A stretch of DNA of 64,000 nucleotides from Hominisplanchenecus_A murintestinalis. Lineage in GTDB: Bacteria > Bacillota > Clostridia > Lachnospirales > Lachnospiraceae. The notes below the pieces were generated by a model. It made no database searches. It saw only the letters and a list, made by a program, of their open reading frames with translations, and was not told the DNA's origin. Made by a program: the position numbers and the translations under genes. Of the stretch, positions 9,060-20,502 are shown one piece after another. The stretch is taken from NCBI RefSeq assembly GCF_943193015.1, contig NZ_CALPCM010000003.1:1-64000 (forward strand), in the 5' to 3' direction. The number at the start of each line of letters is the position of its first letter. The stretch's first letter is position 1.

Positions 9060-9836
9060 ATGGCTCTTAATAAGGTTGAAATATGCGGCGTAAATACATC
9101 GAAGCTTCCGCTTTTAAGCAATGAGGAAAAGGAAGCTCTTTTTGCGCGGATTCAAGAGGGTGATATGGAAGCACGCGAGCTTTATATTAAAGGGAACCTG
9201 CGGTTGGTGCTCAGCGTTATCAAGCGTTTTGGGAGCAGCAATGAAAATGCAGACGACCTTTTTCAGATTGGATGTATCGGTCTGATCAAAGCGATTGATA
9301 ATTTTGATTCTACGTTGAATGTAAAATTTTCTACCTATGCAGTTCCTATGATTATTGGGGAAATCAGGAGATATTTGAGGGATAACAACAGCATACGGGT
9401 GAGCCGTTCGCTGCGTGATACGGCATATAAGGCAATTTATGCGAAAGAAAATTATGTAAAAAAGAATCTAAAGGAACCGACAATCAATGAGATTGCGTCG
9501 GAAATCGGGATTTCCAAGGAGGATATTGTATATGCGATGGACGCTATACAGACTCCGGTGAGCCTTTATGACCCGGTGTATACGGAAGGCGGGGATACGC
9601 TTTACGTGATGGATCAGATTAGCGACAGGAAGAATAAGGAGGAAAACTGGGTAGAGTCTATTTCTTTAAATGAGGCAATCCAGAGACTTGGCGAGAGGGA
9701 GAGGATGATTATTGAGATGCGGTTTTATGAGGGGAAAACGCAGATGGAAGTGGCAAATGAAATTCATATTTCCCAGGCGCAGGTGAGCCGTTTGGAGAAG
9801 AATGCACTCAAAATTATGAAAGCATATCTGACATGA
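9060..9836 (+). CDS. sigG: RNA polymerase sporulation sigma factor SigG
   Basis: The 258-residue sigma-70-family protein matches sigma-G, the late forespore-specific factor. Region 2 shows DLFQIGCIGLIKAIDNFD and FSTYAVPMIIGEIRRYLRD; region 3 lies at about 120-160; region 4 has the helix-turn-helix MEVANEIHISQAQVSRLEK. The N-terminal VEICGVNTSKLPLL is typical of SigG. ATG at 9060 is chosen because AGGAGG (9045-9050) lies at ideal distance; ATG 9018 and ATG 9051 are in frame but poorly placed. In many clostridia sigG follows spoIIGA-sigE; here its upstream neighbour is a flavoprotein gene, so that cluster is not seen. It shows that the organism can sporulate, and it may drive the Asn-rich peptide gene at 36635. 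Confidence 0.93.
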   Translation: MALNKVEICGVNTSKLPLLSNEEKEALFARIQEGDMEARELYIKGNLRLVLSVIKRFGSSNENADDLFQIGCIGLIKAIDNFDSTLNVKFSTYAVPMIIGEIRRYLRDNNSIRVSRSLRDTAYKAIYAKENYVKKNLKEPTINEIASEIGISKEDIVYAMDAIQTPVSLYDPVYTEGGDTLYVMDQISDRKNKEENWVESISLNEAIQRLGERERMIIEMRFYEGKTQMEVANEIHISQAQVSRLEKNALKIMKAYLT

Positions 9837-9843
9837 AGAAATG

Positions 9844-9877
9844 AAAAGGGCGGCTGCAAATCACAGCCGCCCTTTTT
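9844..9877. terminator. bidirectional rho-independent terminator (sigG / galT)
   Basis: AAAAGGGCGGCTG pairs perfectly with CAGCCGCCCTTTT around a 7-base loop. A-run and T-run flanks serve convergent sigG and galT. Confidence 0.92.
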
Positions 9878-9883
9878 AGAGGA

Positions 9884-11374
9884 TTAAAGCAAATCAATAA
9901 ACTTCCGGAAGTCTTTCCGCCCTTTTTCGTCGCATTTATAGACGCCGGCACATTCTAAGACTTTCATAAAGACGATTCCAACCTCTTCCTGAATGATATC
10001 CATAACATTTTCCTGAGTAATTGTCCCGTATTTCGGAAGGAATTCTTCAACCCAGTCTGCGTGTTTTTCCAAAGTTTCGTTTGAACGGATATCTTTACCG
10101 GAAACCATATATTCAGCGAGCAGTTCCAGTTCCGGTTTCAGCCTTGCGGGAAGCACAGCCAAGCCCATGACTTCAATCAAGCCGATATTTTCTTTCTTGA
10201 TATGATGAAGCTCTGCATGAGGATGGTAAACTCCAAGGGGATGCTCTTCGGTGGTAATATTGTTCCGCAAAACAAGGTCAAGTTCGAAAATTTCTCCCCT
10301 TTTTCTGGCAATCGGCGTAATCGTGTTGTGCGGTTCCCCATCCGTCTCGGCAAAGATGAAGGCATCTTTGTCTGTATACCCTCTCCAAAGCTCCAGGATA
10401 TGGTCTGCCAAATCAACCAGGCGGTCAGGTTCTGCGTGCTGCAGACGGATGACGGACATGGGCCATTTTACGATTCCGGCAGTGACGTCCTCATAGCCTT
10501 TTATCGTAAAGGAAGCTTCTATCGGAGCCTTTGCCATAGCGAATTCGTAGTTTCCGCCCTGGAAATGGTCGTGGCTCAGGATAGAACCGCCCACAATCGG
10601 GAGGTCAGCATTGGAGCCGACGAAATAGTGGGGGAACTGGCGTACGAAATCCAGCAGCTTGGCAAATGTGTCGCGCTCAATTTTCATCGGGGTATGCTGG
10701 GAATTGAATACGATGCAGTGCTCATTGTAATATACATAAGGAGAGTACTGGAATCCCCAGGGTTTTCCGTTTACGGTAATCGGCATGACGCGGTGGTTCT
10801 GGCGCGCCGGGTGGTTGGTGCGTCCCCGATAGCCGATATTCTCCATACAAAGCTGGCATTTAGGATATCCACTCTGTTTAGCAGCCTTTGCGGCAGCAAT
10901 TGCTTTCGGGTCTTTCTCCGGTTTGGAAAGGTTGATGGTGATATCTAAATCGCCGTATGGCGTAGAGGTCACCCATTTCCTGTCTCGTGCGATGCGGTAA
11001 CGGCGGATATAGTCTGTATCCTGGCTGAATTTATAGTAGGCGTCTGTAGCTTCCTTTGGGGATTTCGCGTACAGTTCCTGGAACGCACGGATGACTTCGT
11101 GGGGTCTTGGAGTGAGCAGCCCCATAATCCGTGTGTCAAACAAATCGCGGTATACGATGCTGTCTTCCAGAAGTCCGTTTTCACAGGCATAATCCAGGAT
11201 TTCTGCCAGGGTAGATTCCAGTTCCACATCTGTATAGGTTTCTTCCGGTTCTTCGTACTCGTCCAGGTTCAGAAGCTCTAAAAGTTCATTTGTAGTGAAA
11301 ATCCTGTCCTCTTCAGTAATCAGGCCGGTTTCCAGACCGTAAGTTACTAGTTTTTTTATACTATTGAAAATCAT
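9884..11374 (-). CDS. galT: UDP-glucose--hexose-1-phosphate uridylyltransferase
   Basis: The 496-residue protein is the long Firmicutes-type GalT of the Leloir pathway. It transfers UMP from UDP-glucose to galactose-1-phosphate. The sequence shows CQLCMENIGYRGRTNHPARQ near residue 175, the VFNSQHTPMKI block, and SILSHDHFQGG containing the His-x-His of the active site region. The ATG follows AGGAGG closely. It lies 12 bases after galK and is surely co-transcribed. There is no epimerase (galE) in view. Together with the secreted GH110-type galactosidase at 22.2 kb, it suggests use of galactose released from host glycans. Confidence 0.95.
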   Translation of the reverse strand: MIFNSIKKLVTYGLETGLITEEDRIFTTNELLELLNLDEYEEPEETYTDVELESTLAEILDYACENGLLEDSIVYRDLFDTRIMGLLTPRPHEVIRAFQELYAKSPKEATDAYYKFSQDTDYIRRYRIARDRKWVTSTPYGDLDITINLSKPEKDPKAIAAAKAAKQSGYPKCQLCMENIGYRGRTNHPARQNHRVMPITVNGKPWGFQYSPYVYYNEHCIVFNSQHTPMKIERDTFAKLLDFVRQFPHYFVGSNADLPIVGGSILSHDHFQGGNYEFAMAKAPIEASFTIKGYEDVTAGIVKWPMSVIRLQHAEPDRLVDLADHILELWRGYTDKDAFIFAETDGEPHNTITPIARKRGEIFELDLVLRNNITTEEHPLGVYHPHAELHHIKKENIGLIEVMGLAVLPARLKPELELLAEYMVSGKDIRSNETLEKHADWVEEFLPKYGTITQENVMDIIQEEVGIVFMKVLECAGVYKCDEKGRKDFRKFIDLL

Positions 11375-11386
11375 GGTGTTTCCTCC

Positions 11387-12550
11387 TTATATTCTCGCAG
11401 GGCCGTCGCCGATTTCTACTACATAAAAGTCAGCGGCATAGCCGATTTTTTCCTTATAGGCTTCTCCTACATTTTTTTTGAAGTTTTCGATGGCGCCGTC
11501 TTCTACGATGCTGACGGTACAGCCGCCGAAGCCTGCTCCGGTCATACGGGAACCGATGACGCCGGGCTGTTTCCAGGATTCCTCTACCAGTGTGTCAAGC
11601 TCGATGCCTGTTACCTCGTAGTCGTCCCTCAGGGAAACATGGGAAGCGTTCATCAGCTCTCCGAAAAGGCGGATGTCATTTTTCTTCAGCGCTTCCACGG
11701 CGCGGAGCGTCCTCTGGTTTTCATATACGGCATGTTTCGCACGCCTTACGCGCACTTCATCTGCGATGGCGCTTTTATGCTCTTCAAATTGTTCTTCTGT
11801 GAGCTGTCCCAGATTATCAATTTTTACTGCTTTCTGAAGCTCTGCGAGGGCAGTCTCACATTCTGCGCGTCTTTCATTGTATTTTGAGTCCCCCAAACCG
11901 CGCTTTTTATTGCTGCAGGCAATGACGATTTTCGAGCCTTCCAGATGAATGGGGGCATATTGGAATTCCAAATTGCTGGTATCAAGGAAAATAGCATGGT
12001 CTTTTTTACCCATGGCAATGGCGAACTGATCCATGATGCCGCAGTTTACGCTGTTATAATTGTTTTCGGAATACTGTCCAATCAGAGCCAGATCCTGATT
12101 TGTGACATCGAACCCAAACATGTCTTTTAATATGTAACCTGTAAGCACCTCCAGGGATGCGGAAGAGGACAGACCGGAGCCGTTCGGGATATTTCCGTAA
12201 ATAACGATATCCATGCCGTTCGGGATATCCATGCCGCGCTGCGTAAATGCCCACATCACACCCTTCGGATATGCAGTCCAGATCGATTCTTTACCTGGGT
12301 TCATATCGGTGAGGCTGGATTCAATGACGCCCTGGCGTTCGAAGTTCATGGAGTAGAAACGCAGGAGGTTATCGTCGCGTTTCCTTGCCGCTGCATAAGT
12401 GCCGATAGTCAGCGCGCACGGAAATACATGGCCTCCGTTGTAATCCGTGTGCTCGCCAATCAGGTTTACGCGCCCCGGAGCGAAATAAGTACGGATATCG
12501 CCCTCACTGCCAAAAAGTTCTTTGAATTTCCCCAATATCTGTTCTTTCAT
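11387..12550 (-). CDS. galK: galactokinase
   Basis: The 387-residue GHMP-family kinase phosphorylates galactose at C1 with ATP. Signatures are GRVNLIGEHTDYNGGHVFPC (residues about 27-46), the ATP loop GNIPNGSGLSSSASLEV (about 124-140) and the C-terminal GSRMTGAGFGGCTVSIV. Its length is normal. AAGGAG precedes the ATG. First gene of a galK-galT operon reading on the minus strand, divergent from the valS T-box leader. Confidence 0.96.
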   Translation of the reverse strand: MKEQILGKFKELFGSEGDIRTYFAPGRVNLIGEHTDYNGGHVFPCALTIGTYAAARKRDDNLLRFYSMNFERQGVIESSLTDMNPGKESIWTAYPKGVMWAFTQRGMDIPNGMDIVIYGNIPNGSGLSSSASLEVLTGYILKDMFGFDVTNQDLALIGQYSENNYNSVNCGIMDQFAIAMGKKDHAIFLDTSNLEFQYAPIHLEGSKIVIACSNKKRGLGDSKYNERRAECETALAELQKAVKIDNLGQLTEEQFEEHKSAIADEVRVRRAKHAVYENQRTLRAVEALKKNDIRLFGELMNASHVSLRDDYEVTGIELDTLVEESWKQPGVIGSRMTGAGFGGCTVSIVEDGAIENFKKNVGEAYKEKIGYAADFYVVEIGDGPARI

Positions 12551-12616
12551 GTCGCGTCTCCTTTACTTTTAAATGATTTTAGAATAATTCAGAAAATAGA
12601 AAACATTTCTGTAAGC

Positions 12617-12644
12617 ATTATAACACATTTAAAAGGGGTGTGAA
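12617..12644 (-). promoter_or_regulatory. promoter for galKT
   Basis: On the minus strand TTCACA (12639-12644) and TATAAT (12617-12622) are spaced by 16 bases, about 67 bases ahead of galK. Confidence 0.5.
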
Positions 12645-12709
12645 CAGAAATAATGTTACTTTTGCATAAATTTGTAAGATTGCGGAGTCAGATATCTAAA
12701 TGCCCCCGG

Positions 12710-12738
12710 TTGACAAATCCGGGCGGAGCGTCTATGAT
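12710..12738 (+). promoter_or_regulatory. promoter of valS T-box leader
   Basis: TTGACA at 12710-12715 and TATGAT at 12733-12738 are spaced by 17 bases, just ahead of the T-box leader. Confidence 0.75.
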
Positions 12739-12759
12739 AGAAGTACAATAGTTTATATA

Positions 12760-12999
12760 CAAAGGCTGGGAAGAAGAGGAGTACATATATACCCCCGACA
12801 GGAAGGATATTCCGCTGACTGAGAGGATATCCAGGGAAGGATGTATGGAAGGTAGCTTTGGAGCCGGAGGGCTGAATGTATCAGTAAGCTCTCCCGTAAG
12901 TCCGCGTTAAGGAGAAGAGGTGTCTGCCCTGGCAGATGTGAAAAAAGGTGGTACCGCGATAACTCGCCCTTTGCAGAAAGCTGCAGAGGGCGTTTTTAA
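12760..12999 (+). promoter_or_regulatory. T-box leader (valine)
   Basis: The leader upstream of valS has the diagnostic T-box sequence AGGTGGTACCGCG at 12946-12958 and an early AGAGGAGTACAT stem I motif near 12774. It ends in an intrinsic terminator at about 12965-12997: CGCCCTTTGCAG, short loop, CTGCAGAGGGCG, then TTTTT. GTA at 12878-12880 sits where the specifier codon would be expected and fits valine. Uncharged tRNA-Val should stabilise the antiterminator and allow valS transcription. A reading frame running through this leader into valS is a by-product and is not used. Confidence 0.9.
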
Positions 13000-13015
13000 A
13001 TGTAAGGAGGAAGCT

Positions 13016-15661
<2,646 letters not shown>

Positions 15662-15674
15662 AGAAAGAATATAA

Positions 15675-15764
15675 GATGATACTAGGGTCAAAAGGTCATG
15701 CGTTTCAGGTCCGCATGAAAAAGCATGACTTTGGGACAAAGGCTTTTGACCCCAACATCATAAA
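15675..15764. repeat. intergenic palindromic repeat element
   Basis: An approximately 90-base imperfect palindrome separates valS and the serine acetyltransferase gene. The outer arms contain AGGGTCAAAAG (15684-15694) and CTTTTGACCCC (15743-15753), with ATGAT/ATCAT flanks; a second nested stem uses CATGCG (15697-15702) and CGCATG. It has no coding sense and could be a REP- or MITE-like element; it could also act as a terminator. Confidence 0.55.
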
Positions 15765-15805
15765 ATAGGATAATCAGCATAAGCGGAGCGTTGGAAGGAG
15801 TGTGT

Positions 15806-16759
15806 ATGAGTAAAACATCACAGCAGAAAATAAGCGAAATGGTAGAGGGGCTGCTCGGCAGCTATGAGGAACACCCGATTATCTGCAATATCGATTCGGA
15901 AAACCAGATTAACCGGGATGTAATTCTGGAAATCCTGGATATGCTGCGCTGGCTCATCTATCCCGGGTACTTCGAGATGAGAAAGCTGAAAAGCAGCTCT
16001 ATCGAGTACCATGTGGGCGAAATCCTGGAAAGTGTGCGCTACAACCTGACGAAGCAGGTGATGAAAGCATTGTATCATGACTCAAAATATCAGACAGAAG
16101 ACGCGGACGAGGCGTATGCGCAGGCAGAGTGCATTGTTACCCGGTTTCTGTATAAGCTGCCCAAGGTAAGGGAGGTGCTGGCTACAGATGTTCAGGCCGC
16201 ATATGACGGCGACCCGGCGGCATTTAATACAGATGAAGTAATCTTTTCCTATCCGGGCGTCTATGCGGTTTCTGTCAACAGGATTGCCCATGAGCTTTAT
16301 CAGATGGGAGTTCCGCTGATTCCGCGTATGATGACGGAACATGCCCACGGCCTGACGGGAATTGATATCCACCCGGGGGCAACTATCGGGGAATATTTTT
16401 TCATCGACCACGGCACCGGAGTGGTAGTCGGGGAAACGACGACGATAGGGAAGAATGTAAAGCTGTATCAGGGCGTAACGCTGGGCGCGCTTTCCACCAG
16501 GGGAGGCCAGGGGCTGCGAGGCATGAAGCGCCACCCGACGATTCAGGACAATGTGACGGTTTATTCCGGGGCGTCTATTCTGGGCGGAGAAACCGTGATT
16601 GGCGAGGGCGCCGTAATAGGAAGTAACGCGTTTGTAACGGCATCAGTGCCGCCCCATACCAGAGTGAGCATCAAGAATCCTGAACTGCAGTTTAAAGACC
16701 GTTCCAGGACGGCAGAACTGGGGCAGGAAGGATTTTTTAACCGGAAAGAGCGGGATTAA
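15806..16759 (+). CDS. cysE: serine O-acetyltransferase (EpsC/CysE type)
   Basis: The 317-residue protein makes O-acetylserine from serine and acetyl-CoA for cysteine synthesis. The C-terminal half is a left-handed beta-helix with hexapeptide repeats and the family hallmark GIDIHPGATIGEYFFIDHGT (residues about 189-208) and GVVVGETTTIGKNVKLYQGV. The helical N-terminal 180 residues are typical of the longer EpsC form. ATG at 15806 follows GGAAGGAG; the in-frame TTG at 15791 would overlap that site. Single gene; no cysK in view. Confidence 0.92.
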   Translation: MSKTSQQKISEMVEGLLGSYEEHPIICNIDSENQINRDVILEILDMLRWLIYPGYFEMRKLKSSSIEYHVGEILESVRYNLTKQVMKALYHDSKYQTEDADEAYAQAECIVTRFLYKLPKVREVLATDVQAAYDGDPAAFNTDEVIFSYPGVYAVSVNRIAHELYQMGVPLIPRMMTEHAHGLTGIDIHPGATIGEYFFIDHGTGVVVGETTTIGKNVKLYQGVTLGALSTRGGQGLRGMKRHPTIQDNVTVYSGASILGGETVIGEGAVIGSNAFVTASVPPHTRVSIKNPELQFKDRSRTAELGQEGFFNRKERD

Positions 16760-16761
16760 GC

Positions 16762-16788
16762 TTGACAATTTTATATCGAAAGTATAAG
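16762..16788 (+). promoter_or_regulatory. possible promoter of ade operon
   Basis: TTGACA at 16762-16767 and TATAAG at 16783-16788, spacing 15 bases (short), immediately after the serine acetyltransferase stop codon. Confidence 0.4.
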
Positions 16789-16831
16789 CTGTATTCAAGT
16801 AATTGAATATCGGCTGTATGATCGAAATTCT

Positions 16832-16905
16832 ATAAAGATATATCTTGGGACGGGAAACCCGATCTGCCATGAGCAGGATTTCCTGCGTCTGAGGTATATC
16901 TTTCT
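16832..16905 (+). ncRNA. structured 5' leader RNA of ade operon, family not identified
   Basis: The closing arms AAAGATATA and TATATCTTT pair and enclose a compact region with two clear hairpins (CGGG-AAA-CCCG at about 16849-16859; CTGC-CATGA-GCAG or alternatively GCAGG-ATTT-CCTGC). The closed multi-stem shape, about 45 bases ahead of a purine-salvage operon, resembles a riboswitch aptamer. I looked for purine-riboswitch core sequences and did not find them, so I do not name a class. Confidence 0.5.
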
Positions 16906-16948
16906 TTTACCCAAAGCTATAACTATATAATGAAAAGGAGAAGTACTC

Positions 16949-18730
16949 ATGGAGAGAAGTGTATCTGATTTAAAAGAGAGAATCCGTGCGGGCAGGGGAC
17001 TGGTCCCGGCGCATAAGGTGATTCGCGGCGGGCAGCTTGTCAATGTCATGTCAAGCGAGATTTATCCGGCGGATGTGGCAGTTTACAATGATATGATTGC
17101 GGCTGTCGGCGATGTGGAGGCGTATATCGGGCCGGAAACGGAGATTATCGATGCGGGCGGCAGGTATCTGGTGCCGGGCATGATTGACGGGCATATCCAC
17201 AGCGAATGCAGCAAGCTCAGCATTACCAGCTATGCGAAGGCTGTCGTGCCTCACGGGACGACCAGCATGATTTCCGGACTTGATGAGTATATTTCTGTTT
17301 CCGGTCTGGAAGGGCTGCGTGAGGTGATGGACGAGGTGAAAAAAAGTCCGCTCAAGGTTTTTTGGGGCGCGCCGTACAAGACGCCGTATACGATTCCCCA
17401 GTCTACGATTGCATTTAACTTCAATAAAGAAGTACATGCCGAGGTACAGAAATGGCCAGAGTGTTTTGGCGTATGGGAGACAGTGCGTGAATTTATCCAG
17501 GAAGAGGATGAAGATACGCTTGGCGCCATCTCTGAAGCATTTAAGAACCGCCTTCCGGTATTTGGATGTGCTCCGATGGCGAGAGGGAACGACTTGAATG
17601 GCTATCTGTGCGCGGGCGTGCGTCTTGACCATGAGAGCTATGACCATGAAGAGGTTGTAGAGAAGATGCGTAAGGGGATGCATATGCTGATTCGTGAGTC
17701 TTGTGTGACACATTTCCTGGAAGAAAATATCCGTGCGGTTACGGAGGTAAATCCGGCGTTTGCCCGCCGTGTAAGCTTCTGTACGGATGATGTCACAGCG
17801 ACGGACATTCTGAGCAAAGGACATCTTGATAATGTTGTGCGTTTGGCAATGAAAGCTGGCGTGGAGCCGATGACAGCGATTCAGATGGCAACCATTAACA
17901 GCGCCGAGGCATACCGCATCGACCATCTGGTCGGCTCGATCTGTCCGGGACGTATTGCGGATATTTTGTTTGTTGACGATTTGAATGAATTTAAGATTGA
18001 GAAGGTCATGACAAACGGAAAGATGGTTGCGGAAAATGAGCGTCTGTCCTATGAGCTGAAAGCGCCGGAAAGAAGCTCAGTACTCAAAGGCGCGCTCAAG
18101 TGCAAAATGACAACGAAAGCTGATTTTGAATATAAAGTATCCATCTCAAGCGGTGAAGCTACCGTGCTGGCGATGGATGTCAAAGGGCCTTTCGTCCGCA
18201 AGCGGAGAGATGTGGTGCTAAAGGTTGAAAACGGTATCGTCCTGCCGGATGTGGAGCAGGATGTAGCAATGGTTTCCGTGTTGGAGCGCTTTGGCAGAAA
18301 CGGAAATAAGTCTCTGGCGTTCTGTTCCGGCTGGAAGCTAAAGAAAGGTGCAATGGCGTCTTCAGCAGCGCCGGATGACAACAATCTGGTTGTTATGGGA
18401 GTAAATGCGGAAGATATGTCGATTGCAGCAAACTACCTTATCGAGCAGGGCGGCGGCCAGGTTGTGGTTGCAGACGGTGAAATTGTGGAGTTCCTTCCTC
18501 TGCCAATCGGCGGTATTGTAAGTGACTGTGAGCCGGAAGAGGTGGCAGAGCAGGAGAAACGGATTGACGCTGCGGCGCGTGCGCTTGGTTCCGATTTGCC
18601 GAATCCGATGATGTATATGTTCTTCCTGCCGATTACGGCGATTCCGGATTATGCGATTACGGATGTGGGCCCGGTAGATTATCTGGCGCTGACTACCTTT
18701 GACCCGGTATTAGATTTGAAAGAGGCGTAA
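16949..18730 (+). CDS. adenine deaminase family protein, atypical active site
   Basis: The 593-residue amidohydrolase aligns with adenine deaminase (Ade) along its length, including the metal-site start GMIDGHIHSECSKLSIT (HxH at residues 82-84), the CTDDVTATDILSKGHLDN block and the C-terminal Ade domain. However, where Ade has IADPHEI this protein reads SGLDEYISVSG, and the usual DGHxPG segment is replaced by FGCAPMARGNDLNGY. Metal or substrate contacts thus differ from true Ade, and the substrate may not be adenine. AAGGAG lies before the ATG. It sits 16 bases ahead of a canonical ade and upstream of a purine-type permease, under a structured leader. Confidence 0.8.
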   Translation: MERSVSDLKERIRAGRGLVPAHKVIRGGQLVNVMSSEIYPADVAVYNDMIAAVGDVEAYIGPETEIIDAGGRYLVPGMIDGHIHSECSKLSITSYAKAVVPHGTTSMISGLDEYISVSGLEGLREVMDEVKKSPLKVFWGAPYKTPYTIPQSTIAFNFNKEVHAEVQKWPECFGVWETVREFIQEEDEDTLGAISEAFKNRLPVFGCAPMARGNDLNGYLCAGVRLDHESYDHEEVVEKMRKGMHMLIRESCVTHFLEENIRAVTEVNPAFARRVSFCTDDVTATDILSKGHLDNVVRLAMKAGVEPMTAIQMATINSAEAYRIDHLVGSICPGRIADILFVDDLNEFKIEKVMTNGKMVAENERLSYELKAPERSSVLKGALKCKMTTKADFEYKVSISSGEATVLAMDVKGPFVRKRRDVVLKVENGIVLPDVEQDVAMVSVLERFGRNGNKSLAFCSGWKLKKGAMASSAAPDDNNLVVMGVNAEDMSIAANYLIEQGGGQVVVADGEIVEFLPLPIGGIVSDCEPEEVAEQEKRIDAAARALGSDLPNPMMYMFFLPITAIPDYAITDVGPVDYLALTTFDPVLDLKEA

Positions 18731-18746
18731 GCAGAGGAGAGAGACG

Positions 18747-20483
18747 ATGGAAAAAGAAATGCTTAGAAAATTGATTCAGACTGCTTCCGGGGAAATTCCG
18801 GCAGAGACAGTTATTAAAAACTGCAAGGTGCTGGATGTGTTTTCAGGAAAATTTACAGAGGGCGATATCGCGCTCTGCGGCGGGCAGATTGCGGGCGTAG
18901 GAGAATATCACGGGGAGACGGAGATTGATGCGGAGGGACGTTATGCGGTTCCGGGCTTTATCGACAGCCATATCCATATCGAGTCTTCCTACCTCTGCCC
19001 GGAGGAGCTGGGAAGGCTTCTGGTTCCACACGGTGGGACGACGATTATCGCCGACCCGCATGAGATTGTAAATGTCTGCGGAATCGAAGGGCTGGACTAT
19101 ATGATGGAGGCGGCTGAAAATACGGCGCTTGACATTCAGTATATGCTTCCGTCCTGTGTGCCGGCGACACCGTTTGAGAATGCAGGGGCGACGGTGGAAG
19201 CGCCGCAGATGGGTGAGCCGATAAAGAGAGAGAAGATTCTTGGGCTTGGTGAGTTTATGAATTTCCCAGGCGTGCTCTCCACGGATGATTCTGTACTGGA
19301 CAAGCTGTTGCTGGCGAAAAAAGAAGGCAAGCTGATTGACGGGCATTCACCGGGACTGTCCGGGCTGGCTCTGAACGGTTATGCGGCTGCCCGCATTCAG
19401 GGGGATCACGAGTGCGCTGCGGTAGAAGATATGCAGGAGCGGATTGCCTGCGGTATGTACGTGCTGCTGCGCCAGGGATCTGCCTGCCATGATTTGCGGA
19501 CGCTGTTAAAAGGCGTTACGCCGGAAAACAGCCGCAGATGCCTGCTCTGCTCGGACGACCGCCAGCCAAAGACGATTTTGCAGGAGGGGCATCTGGACAA
19601 CCACCTGCAGATTTGTGTGGAGGAGGGGCTGGACGCGGTGACCGCGCTTCGCATGGCGACTCTGAATGCCGCTGAGTGCTTCCGCCTGTATGACAGGGGG
19701 GCGATTGCCCCGGGGTACCGCGCGGACATTGTGCTTCTGGATGATCTGACGAAGTTCCATGTAGACAGAGTGTGGGTAAAGGGCGTGCTGACGGCAGAAA
19801 ACGGAACATATCTGCCGGATGTGAAACGTCACGATATTTCCGGCGTTATGGGGAGTATCCATTTGAAAGATTTTTCAAAAGAGAAGTTCCGGATGCATCT
19901 GAAAAGCAATCGTGTGAATGTGATTGAAATTATGCCGGGCGGCGTTGTGACAAAGAAGTCAGAGGCAGAGATTACACTGGATGAGCATGGGGAATTTATC
20001 TGGTCGGAGGATGTGGATCTGGTCAAGGTAGCTGTAGTGGAGCGTCACAAAGGTACGGGGAATGTGGCTTGCGGTTTTCTGAAAGGTTATGGAATCAAAG
20101 AGGGAGCCATTGCACTTTCCGTTGCGCATGATTCCCATAATATTATCGTCGTAGGTGTAAATGATGATGAGATGGAGTCTGCGGTAAAATATCTGGAGAA
20201 ACAGAGCGGGGGAATCGTTCTGGTGAAAAATGGAGAAGTCGTGGAGAGTATGCCGATGCCGATTGCCGGGCTGATGAGCGATCAGTCGGGCGAGTGGGTG
20301 GCAGAAAAGCTGGCGGCGCTGCATGAGGCGGCTTATACGCAGCTTAGAATTGACAGCACGGTTGAGCCTGTGATGACGCTCTGCTTTATGTCGCTGGCCG
20401 TTATTCCAGAGATTAAGCTCACGGATATGGGGCTTTTTGACGTGACAAGCTTTTCGTTTATCCCGGTCGAGATAGAGAACTAA
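18747..20483 (+). CDS. ade: adenine deaminase
   Basis: The 578-residue amidohydrolase converts adenine to hypoxanthine and ammonia for purine salvage. All family signatures are present: GFIDSHIHIESSYLCPEELG (residues about 70-89), HGGTTIIADPHEIVNVCG (about 95-112), the DGHSPGLSG segment near residue 198, CSDDRQPKTILQEGHLDN, and the C-terminal domain with GNVACGFLKGYG. Second gene of an operon with the atypical paralogue before it and an NCS2 permease 19 bases after it. Confidence 0.95.
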   Translation: MEKEMLRKLIQTASGEIPAETVIKNCKVLDVFSGKFTEGDIALCGGQIAGVGEYHGETEIDAEGRYAVPGFIDSHIHIESSYLCPEELGRLLVPHGGTTIIADPHEIVNVCGIEGLDYMMEAAENTALDIQYMLPSCVPATPFENAGATVEAPQMGEPIKREKILGLGEFMNFPGVLSTDDSVLDKLLLAKKEGKLIDGHSPGLSGLALNGYAAARIQGDHECAAVEDMQERIACGMYVLLRQGSACHDLRTLLKGVTPENSRRCLLCSDDRQPKTILQEGHLDNHLQICVEEGLDAVTALRMATLNAAECFRLYDRGAIAPGYRADIVLLDDLTKFHVDRVWVKGVLTAENGTYLPDVKRHDISGVMGSIHLKDFSKEKFRMHLKSNRVNVIEIMPGGVVTKKSEAEITLDEHGEFIWSEDVDLVKVAVVERHKGTGNVACGFLKGYGIKEGAIALSVAHDSHNIIVVGVNDDEMESAVKYLEKQSGGIVLVKNGEVVESMPMPIAGLMSDQSGEWVAEKLAALHEAAYTQLRIDSTVEPVMTLCFMSLAVIPEIKLTDMGLFDVTSFSFIPVEIEN

Positions 20484-20502
20484 CACAAAGGAGAGAGAAA
20501 AA

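Noticed and set aside
12920..13015. N-terminal extension of valS by 32 codons
   Set aside because: It runs through the T-box antiterminator and terminator; the real start has AAGGAGG at 13016.
16832..16905. Standard purine riboswitch
   Set aside because: The conserved core around GTTTCTACC and the matching loop sequences are absent, so no class was assigned.
17051..17926. 291-codon minus-strand ORF
   Set aside because: Shadow of the first adenine-deaminase-type gene; composition is not protein-like.
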